Shown: piece after piece, positions 32,448 to 38,105 of the stretch
Position numbering within the stretch: the stretch's first letter is position 1
How the letters are laid out: the number at the start of each line of letters is the position of its first letter
Assembly (NCBI GenBank): GCA_905216095.1
Contig: CAJMSQ010000023.1
Coordinates: forward strand, 1-38,105
DNA: 38,105 bases
Direction: 5' to 3'
From: an uncultured bacterium
Lineage (GTDB): Bacteria; Bacteroidota; Bacteroidia; Bacteroidales; Bacteroidaceae
The notes under the pieces: generated by a model
Told to the model about the DNA's origin: nothing
Database searches by the model: none
Seen by the model: the letters and a program-made list of their open reading frames with translations, nothing else
Program-made: the position numbers and the translations under genes

Positions 32448-32644
32448 TACGGCGGGCGGTCTGACGACGGATTCGGATAAAAAATCCAAAGCCGCGGCGG
32501 AACGCTCAAAAATACGGCATAAAATTCAGACAGCCCCTAAAAATTATGTAAATTTGCCGATTGATACGCCCTTGCCCGCACACGGCACGCACGACACGCG
32601 GGGCAAGGCGCTCCGGAACCAAACAAAAAAACAAGACAAACGAT
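32448..32644 (+). promoter_or_regulatory. Spacer with predicted metG promoter
   Basis: TAAATTTG (32550-32557) is an exact -7 match about 88 bp upstream of the metG start; only a weak TTCA stands at the -33 position. No riboswitch or coding frame was recognised in the stretch. Confidence 0.4.
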
Positions 32645-34705
32645 ATGGAAAAGAAATTCAACCGCACACTCGTCACGGCGGCCCTGCCCTACGCCAACGG
32701 GGGCGTGCACATCGGCCACCTGGCCGGCGTCTACGTACCGGCCGACATCTATGTGCGCTATCTCAGACTGAAGAAAAAGGAAGTATTGTTCATCTGCGGC
32801 TCCGACGAGCACGGCGTGCCCGTCACCATCCGCGCACGCAAGGAAGGCTGCACGCCGCAGGAGGTCGTGGACCGCTATCACAAGCTCATCAAGGACTCGT
32901 TCGAGGGCTTCGGCATCTCGTTCGACTTCTTCGGACGCACCACGTCGGACACGCACCGGCGGCTGGCGTCCGACTTCTTCCGCACGCTCTACGACAAAGG
33001 TGAGTTTCTGGAGCGCGAGAGCGAGCAGTACTACGACGAGGAAGCGCACACTTTCCTGGCCGACCGCTACATCACGGGCGAGTGCCCGCACTGCCACGCC
33101 GAGGGTGCCTACGGTGACCAGTGCGAGAAGTGCGGAACGGCGCTCTCGCCTACCGAACTGATTAACCCGAAAAGCGCGGTGTCGGGCGCCAAGCCCGTGC
33201 TGCGCAAGACGAAGCACTGGTATCTGCCGCTCGACAAGCACCAGCAGTGGCTCGAACCGTGGATAACGCAGCAGCACAAGGAGTGGCGCACCAATGTCAT
33301 GGGACAGTGCAAGTCGTGGTTCGACATGGGGCTGCAGCCGCGTGCCGTGAGCCGCGACCTCGACTGGGGCATACCCGTGCCCGTCGAGGGGGCCGACGGA
33401 AAAGTGCTCTACGTATGGTTCGACGCCCCCATCGGCTACATATCCAACACGAAGGAACTGCTGCCCGACTCGTGGGAGAAGTGGTGGAAACAGGACGACA
33501 CGCGCCTTGTACACTTCATCGGGAAGGACAACATCGTATTCCACTGCATCGTGTTCCCGGCCATGCTCAAGGCCGAAGGCTCTTACATCCTGCCGGACAA
33601 CGTCCCCTCCAACGAATTCCTCAACCTGGAGGACGACAAAATATCCACGTCGCGCAACTGGGCCGTGTGGTTGCACGAATACCTCGAGGACCTGCCGGGC
33701 AAGCAGGATGTGCTGCGCTACGTGCTGACGGCCAATGCGCCCGAAACCAAGGACAATAACTTCACTTGGCGTGACTTCCAGGCGCACAACAATAACGAGC
33801 TGGTGGCCGTCTACGGCAATTTCGTGAACCGCGCGCTCCAGCTGGCCAAGAAGTATTATGACGGCGTCGTGCCGGCTTGCGGCGAACTCTCCGACTTCGA
33901 CAAATCAACCATCGACGAGTTCAAGGATGTCAAGGCCGAGGTGGAACGGCTGCTGGACGGCTTCCGCTTCCGCGACGCACAGAAGGAGGCGATGAACCTT
34001 GCCCGCATCGGCAACAAGTACCTGGCCGACTCGGAACCGTGGAAGGTCATCAAGACCGACCCGGAACGCGTCAAGACCGTCATCTATCTGTCCTTGCAGC
34101 TCGTAGCCAACCTGGCCGTCGTCTTCGAGCCCTTCCTGCCTTTCTCTTCGGCCCGCCTGCGCGACATGCTCGGTATGCCCGAGGGCAGCGAGGCCGCCGG
34201 AAGGCTGGAGTGGGAACGGCTCGGCGCCACCGACCTCGTGCCCGCAGGACACCGGCTGGGCGAACCGGCCTTGTTGTTCGAGAAAATCGAGGACGAGGTG
34301 GTGGAACGTCAGGTGCAGAAGCTGCTCGACACGAAGCGCGCCAACGAAGAGGCGGCCTACCGCGCCAACCCGGTGCGCCCGGACATCGCCTTCGAGGACT
34401 TTGAAAAGCTGGACATCCGCGTAGGTACGGTGTTGAGCTGCGAACGCGTGCCCAAGGCCGACAAACTCCTGAAGTTCGAAATCGCGGACGGCATGGAGAA
34501 CCGCGTAATCGTCAGCGGCATCGCCAAACACTACAAGCCCGAAGAACTGGTGGGCAAGCAAATCTGCTTCATCGCCAACCTGCCGCCGCGCAAGCTGCGG
34601 GGCATCGAGAGCCAGGGCATGATACTGTCGGCCGAGAACTTTGACGGCGGCCTCAGCGTGCTGTGTACCGACCGCGAAGTGAAGCCCGGCAGCGAGGTGA
34701 AGTAA
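32645..34705 (+). CDS. metG: Methionine-tRNA ligase
   Basis: MetG charges tRNA(Met) with methionine, using ATP. The start [20 protein letters not shown] at 32645 is family-typical; an in-frame upstream extension is ignored. The HIGH motif is HIGH at 22-25. A zinc knuckle is seen as CPHC followed by CEKC. The second signature is [13 protein letters not shown], the KISTS form used by many Bacteroidota in place of KMSKS. The C-terminal 105 residues are a Trbp111/EMAP-type tRNA-binding domain ([38 protein letters not shown]). Total 686 residues. The next gene begins 53 bp after its stop. Confidence 0.97.
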   Translation: MEKKFNRTLVTAALPYANGGVHIGHLAGVYVPADIYVRYLRLKKKEVLFICGSDEHGVPVTIRARKEGCTPQEVVDRYHKLIKDSFEGFGISFDFFGRTTSDTHRRLASDFFRTLYDKGEFLERESEQYYDEEAHTFLADRYITGECPHCHAEGAYGDQCEKCGTALSPTELINPKSAVSGAKPVLRKTKHWYLPLDKHQQWLEPWITQQHKEWRTNVMGQCKSWFDMGLQPRAVSRDLDWGIPVPVEGADGKVLYVWFDAPIGYISNTKELLPDSWEKWWKQDDTRLVHFIGKDNIVFHCIVFPAMLKAEGSYILPDNVPSNEFLNLEDDKISTSRNWAVWLHEYLEDLPGKQDVLRYVLTANAPETKDNNFTWRDFQAHNNNELVAVYGNFVNRALQLAKKYYDGVVPACGELSDFDKSTIDEFKDVKAEVERLLDGFRFRDAQKEAMNLARIGNKYLADSEPWKVIKTDPERVKTVIYLSLQLVANLAVVFEPFLPFSSARLRDMLGMPEGSEAAGRLEWERLGATDLVPAGHRLGEPALLFEKIEDEVVERQVQKLLDTKRANEEAAYRANPVRPDIAFEDFEKLDIRVGTVLSCERVPKADKLLKFEIADGMENRVIVSGIAKHYKPEELVGKQICFIANLPPRKLRGIESQGMILSAENFDGGLSVLCTDREVKPGSEVK

Positions 34706-34758
34706 CCTGCACGCCGCGGACCGACTTCACAAAAAAACTTATTCAGACGAAAATTGTC

Positions 34759-37305
34759 ATGAAAGCATTTCTCACCACCATCATCCTGCTGGCCATGGCC
34801 GTCACACAGGCGACAGCCGTTCCGGCCAAACGGAAACCGTTCACCGTGCGCCAGGCCGACGGCACCACACTCACGCTGCGGCTCACCGGCGACGAGCATT
34901 TCCACTACCACACGACGGCCGACGGCATCCCCGTGTGCATCGGTGCAGACGGAAACTACCACTACGCACGACTGGACGGCGGACAGTTGCAACCGTCGGG
35001 CATCCGGGCCCACGACGCGGCCTTGCGCACGGCCGAAGAGACCGCCTACGTCCGCGCACAAGCCATCCGCACGGACGAACTGCGACAGTTGGCCGCCGGC
35101 AAGCGCAGCATACGCAGCGCAAGGCGGGCACAACGCGCGGCGCAACGCCGGGCCAAGGACGGCAACGGCTTCATCGGCGAAAAGAAGGGGCTTGTCATCC
35201 TCGTCAATTTCTCAGACAAGAAATTCGCGGCCGGGAACACGCAGTCCGAATTCGACGATATGATGAACCAGACGGGATACACGAAGAACGGAAACGGGGG
35301 CAGCGTGCACGACTACTTCCTTGCACAAAGCTACGGCAAGTTCTCGCTGACGTTCGACGTGGTCGGACCGGTCACCCTGCCGCAAAAGATGTCCTACTAC
35401 GGGGCCAACGACGGCGACGGCAATGATATGCGTCCCGGAGAGATGGTTGCCGAAGCCTGCATGGCTGTCAGCAACATGGTGGACTTCGCCGATTACGACT
35501 GGGACGGCGACGGCGAGGTGGAACAGGTGTACGTCATCTACGCAGGCTACAGCGAGGCGGCAGGAGCGGCGGCCAACACCGTCTGGCCCCACGAGTGGGG
35601 ACTGAGTTGGTCGGACTACGGACGGACGCTCACCATCGACGGCGTGACCATCAATACCTACGCCTGCAGTTCCGAACTGAACGGCATCAGCGGGACAAGG
35701 ATGGACGGCATCGGAACGACATGTCACGAATTTTCCCACTGTCTCGGCCTGCCCGACTTCTATGACACGGAGTACAACGGCAATTTCGGTATGGACTCAT
35801 GGAGCGTCATGGACTACGGTTCCTATAACGGCGACGGCTACGTGCCCGCATCGTACACCGCATATGAGCGCATGTTCGCCGGTTGGCTGGAGCCCGTGGA
35901 ACTGGAAAGCGGGCGCAACATCACCGACATGCGGCCCATCACCGAGGCCCCCGAAGCCTACATCGTCCGCAACAGCGGAAACAGCGACGAATACTATCTG
36001 CTGGAGAACCACCAGCAACGCGGATGGGACAGCGAGGCTTACGGACACGGCTTGCTGGTGCTCCACGTGGACTATGACGCGAACGCCTGGTACAACAACG
36101 AGGTAAACAACTCGTCGGCCCATCAGCGCATGACCGTCGTGCCGGCCGACAACCAGTTCAAAAGCGGTTATTACGAGGGCGATACTTATGCCACGGCCGA
36201 AGACCTTGAGGGTGACCCCTACCCCGGCACGTCGGGCAACAACTGTCTGACCGACACGTCGCGCCCCGCGGCCAAGCTCTTCTCGGCCGCCGCCGACGGA
36301 CGGAAATTCCTGGGCAAGCCCATCGAAAACATCACAGAGAACGCCGCAGGCCTCATCTCGTTCACCTTCATGGGCGGTACGGCCATCGAGGCTCCCGTGG
36401 CCGCCGAAGCCACCAGCGTAAACGCGACGGCGTTCACCGCCAACTGGAACGCCGTGGAGGGGGCTGAGAGCTACATCCTCGAAGTGCGCGAACGCAACAC
36501 GGCATCTCCCGAAGAGAACCTCGTGCTGTCCGAAGACTTCAGCGGCTTTGCCGACATCGCGAAAGACGGAAGCACGGACATTTCCACGAAGCTGGACGAC
36601 TACATGCAGCAGAAAGGCTGGACGGGTACGAAGCTGTTCGCCTCGCCCTCGCGCATCAAGGTGGGTTCAAGCAAGCAAAACGGAACGCTCATCACGCCGG
36701 CCCTTGACGCGCCCGCGTCGGGAAGCGTCACCCTCGGCCTCGTCATCCGACTCTACGGCCTGGCCGAAAGCACCCACGTGGAAGTCCGGCTGCTCTCGGC
36801 AGGCGGAACAACGTTGCAGAGCAAGGAACTGACACTATACGACAAGGGCGTCGTCGTATTCGAGGGTGTCGAAGACGGATATAAGATTGGCATTTACCCG
36901 AAAGAGCGTATCTACGTCGCAGGCCTCGACCTGTACGACGGAAGCTACGGGGAAGAGGAACTGGAAGCCATGCCCGCGCGCCGCGCCAAGGCTTCGGTAC
37001 GCCTCATCGAGGACATCACGGACACCCAATACACGGTCAGCGACCTCACGCCGGGGGCCACGTACACCTACCACGTGAAAGCCGTCGCCGAATTAGGCAG
37101 TTCGGCATGGTCGAATGCCGTCACCGTCAGCCTCGTCACGGGCCTCGGCGCACCTACGTTCCGCAATGACGAACCGGTCGAGGTCTTCGCCGCCGACGGA
37201 CGCCGCCTGCTCCGGTCGGACGTCGCGTCGTGGAGCACAGGTCTGCCGGCCGGCACATACATCGTGCGCCAGGGCGAGACCGCCGGCAAGTTCGTCGTGC
37301 GCTAA
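34759..37305 (+). CDS. Secreted M6-family metalloprotease with fibronectin-type and T9SS C-terminal domains, 848 aa
   Basis: MKAFLTTIILLAMAVTQATA is a signal peptide. A propeptide-like region (about 25-135) with a basic RRAQRAAQRRAK stretch precedes the catalytic domain, beginning EKKGLVILVNFSDKKF. The zinc site is HEFSH (323-327) with Asp333 in HCLGLPDF, and SVMDYG (349-354) is the Met-turn. DYDWDGDGEVEQ is a probable calcium loop. A fibronectin type III module follows (about 550-800) that appears split: its first strands (AFTANWNAVEGAESYILEVR) and last strands (YTVSDLTPGATYTYHVKAVA) are separated by about 150 residues of jelly-roll-like sequence. The last 40 residues (VFAADGRRLLRSDV, GLPAGTYIVRQGETAGKFVV) form a type A T9SS sorting tail. 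Confidence 0.92.
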   Translation: MKAFLTTIILLAMAVTQATAVPAKRKPFTVRQADGTTLTLRLTGDEHFHYHTTADGIPVCIGADGNYHYARLDGGQLQPSGIRAHDAALRTAEETAYVRAQAIRTDELRQLAAGKRSIRSARRAQRAAQRRAKDGNGFIGEKKGLVILVNFSDKKFAAGNTQSEFDDMMNQTGYTKNGNGGSVHDYFLAQSYGKFSLTFDVVGPVTLPQKMSYYGANDGDGNDMRPGEMVAEACMAVSNMVDFADYDWDGDGEVEQVYVIYAGYSEAAGAAANTVWPHEWGLSWSDYGRTLTIDGVTINTYACSSELNGISGTRMDGIGTTCHEFSHCLGLPDFYDTEYNGNFGMDSWSVMDYGSYNGDGYVPASYTAYERMFAGWLEPVELESGRNITDMRPITEAPEAYIVRNSGNSDEYYLLENHQQRGWDSEAYGHGLLVLHVDYDANAWYNNEVNNSSAHQRMTVVPADNQFKSGYYEGDTYATAEDLEGDPYPGTSGNNCLTDTSRPAAKLFSAAADGRKFLGKPIENITENAAGLISFTFMGGTAIEAPVAAEATSVNATAFTANWNAVEGAESYILEVRERNTASPEENLVLSEDFSGFADIAKDGSTDISTKLDDYMQQKGWTGTKLFASPSRIKVGSSKQNGTLITPALDAPASGSVTLGLVIRLYGLAESTHVEVRLLSAGGTTLQSKELTLYDKGVVVFEGVEDGYKIGIYPKERIYVAGLDLYDGSYGEEELEAMPARRAKASVRLIEDITDTQYTVSDLTPGATYTYHVKAVAELGSSAWSNAVTVSLVTGLGAPTFRNDEPVEVFAADGRRLLRSDVASWSTGLPAGTYIVRQGETAGKFVVR

Positions 37306-37354
37306 TCCCGCCTGCGACAACCGGTCCGCATATCCGGAAACGGAATGACATATA

Positions 37355-37410
37355 GAAAAAAACGCAAGTCCCGGAAGGAAAAATCCTTTTCGGGACTTGC
37401 GTTTGTATAT
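37355..37410. terminator. Bidirectional intrinsic terminator
   Basis: AACGCAAGTCCCG (37361-37373) pairs with CGGGACTTGCGTT (37391-37403), with an inner GGA/TCC pair. An A-run precedes and a T-rich stretch follows, so it can end both the plus-strand protease transcript and the minus-strand transcript coming from the right. Confidence 0.85.
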
Positions 37411-37475
37411 CTTTTTGGAAAACGTCCATACCCCCGGGGCATGAAATCACGGATGCCCGACGGGCGGCCGAAAGG

Positions 37476-38105
37476 CTATTCCATGACCCACTTCTCGATG
37501 TTCCGCGTCTCGGAAGAGAAGTTCAGTCCGACGCGGAATACGCGTGTCGCGCCCGTCTCGAAGGGAAGCGCGTACGACTTGTCCTGTATTTGCCGCAAGG
37601 CCTCTTCCGCCGTGCCGTCCAACTTGAATTCCAGCACGTAGGTGTAGTCCCGCGTCTGCAACACCATGTCTATGCGGCCCGCGCTCGTGCGGTACTCCGC
37701 ACGGACGTACAGCCCGAGCAGCTTACACAATATATATAATACGTTCTGATAGTGGTTCTCTAATTTCTTGACCAGTTCGTAGGGCGTATCGGCGAAGAAG
37801 GATTTCAGACGATTGAGGAAAGCCTCGGGTTGTCCACTTTCTATTTCCTCGACAAACTTCTGAATGTGAAAAGGTGCCTCGACCTTGTTCACGGATGTAT
37901 AGAACGGCAACAGGAAACGGAAGAAACCGTCCTCTACCTCTTCGTTCGGAAAGCCCAATCTATAGGTGCGGAAACGCGGTTCATAGCCTTTGATGGTCAG
38001 ATAACCGCTCTGGTAAATCACGGGCACAGGGTTGGTGGACGCCACGTCTATGCTGTTGAGAATGTCCTCCGTGACATATTCGTCCGAAAGGCTCTGCAGG
38101 TTATA
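37476..38105 (-). CDS. AAA-ATPase-like/PD-(D/E)XK nuclease family protein, C-terminal part (cut by window edge)
   Basis: The frame is open to the right edge, so the N-terminal ATPase part is outside the window. The last 209 residues include NSIDVASTNPVPVIYQSGYL then TIKGYEPRFRTYRLGFPNEE, typical of the linker between the AAA-ATPase-like and nuclease-like domains. The C-terminal PD-(D/E)XK core shows GRIDMVLQTRDYTYVLEFKL, with Asp and ExK spaced as in PDDEXK_9. This is a very common Bacteroidales and Spirochaete family of unknown role. A GTG inside it (38045) is not a real start because family sequence continues upstream. Confidence 0.85.
   Translation of the reverse strand, partial: YNLQSLSDEYVTEDILNSIDVASTNPVPVIYQSGYLTIKGYEPRFRTYRLGFPNEEVEDGFFRFLLPFYTSVNKVEAPFHIQKFVEEIESGQPEAFLNRLKSFFADTPYELVKKLENHYQNVLYILCKLLGLYVRAEYRTSAGRIDMVLQTRDYTYVLEFKLDGTAEEALRQIQDKSYALPFETGATRVFRVGLNFSSETRNIEKWVME

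Overview
The window looks like a chromosomal segment of a GC-rich member of the Bacteroidales (phylum Bacteroidota), perhaps Prevotellaceae-like. The evidence is a complete type IX secretion core cluster (PorP/SprF, GldK, GldL, GldM, GldN), two secreted proteins with T9SS-type C-terminal tails, a fused SecDF, the Bacteroidota trp order B-E-G-D-C-F-A, DUF3244, DUF2795 and DUF3791/DUF3990 proteins, and repeated use of the Bacteroidota promoter (TTTG, about 20 bp, TAnnTTTG) instead of a TTGACA/TATAAT type. No tRNA, rRNA gene, CRISPR array or intact insertion sequence was seen. Genus is inference only.

Layout. 1-150: a leftward promoter and structured leader running off the left edge, possibly of an rRNA operon. 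518-3276 (minus): a large secreted T9SS-tail protein, then a 56-residue small protein gene that is easy to miss. 3750-5544: pckA with a clear terminator and promoter. 5789-6716 (minus): a tightly coupled DUF3791-DUF3990-DUF3791 module flanked by 27-bp near-identical direct repeats. 7059-7721: upp. 8195-14963: the trp operon, preceded by a full attenuator: promoter, 19-residue leader peptide with three consecutive Trp codons, mutually exclusive hairpins and an intrinsic terminator. 15494-22107 (minus): DUF2795 protein, then porP-gldK-gldL-gldM-gldN. 22238-23391 (minus): a HGVHSP-type methyltransferase-like protein and a PduO-type cobalamin adenosyltransferase. 24048-25329 (minus): a small beta-barrel protein and two small membrane proteins. 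25557-28912 (minus): an AT-rich island with a glycine-rich lipoprotein, a DUF3244 protein and a TPR/HTH membrane regulator whose base composition changes inside the gene. 29091-31994 (minus): secDF. 32645-34705 (plus): metG. 34759-37305 (plus): an M6 metalloprotease with a T9SS tail. 37476-38105 (minus): the C-terminal part of an AAA-ATPase/PD-(D/E)XK protein cut by the window edge.

The most unusual structure is a four-copy, about 256-266 bp non-coding repeat (7731-7986, 15066-15331, 23500-23756, 32192-32447). Each copy has the same architecture: a near-consensus promoter, 15-30 bp later a GC-rich hairpin followed by a U-run (so a predicted RNA of only about 35-50 nt), a middle zone of CTACATG/CATGTAG palindromes, and a conserved GAAAGTTAAA-N-GTTAAAGTC tail. 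The hairpin sequence differs between copies while its pairing is kept. Three copies lie upstream of, and point toward, operons (trp, methyltransferase/adenosyltransferase, secDF). A separate long inverted-repeat element (23769-23964) abuts copy 3.

Functionally the window combines an export theme (SecDF, T9SS core, two T9SS cargo candidates) with housekeeping metabolism (PckA, Upp, Trp biosynthesis, MetG).
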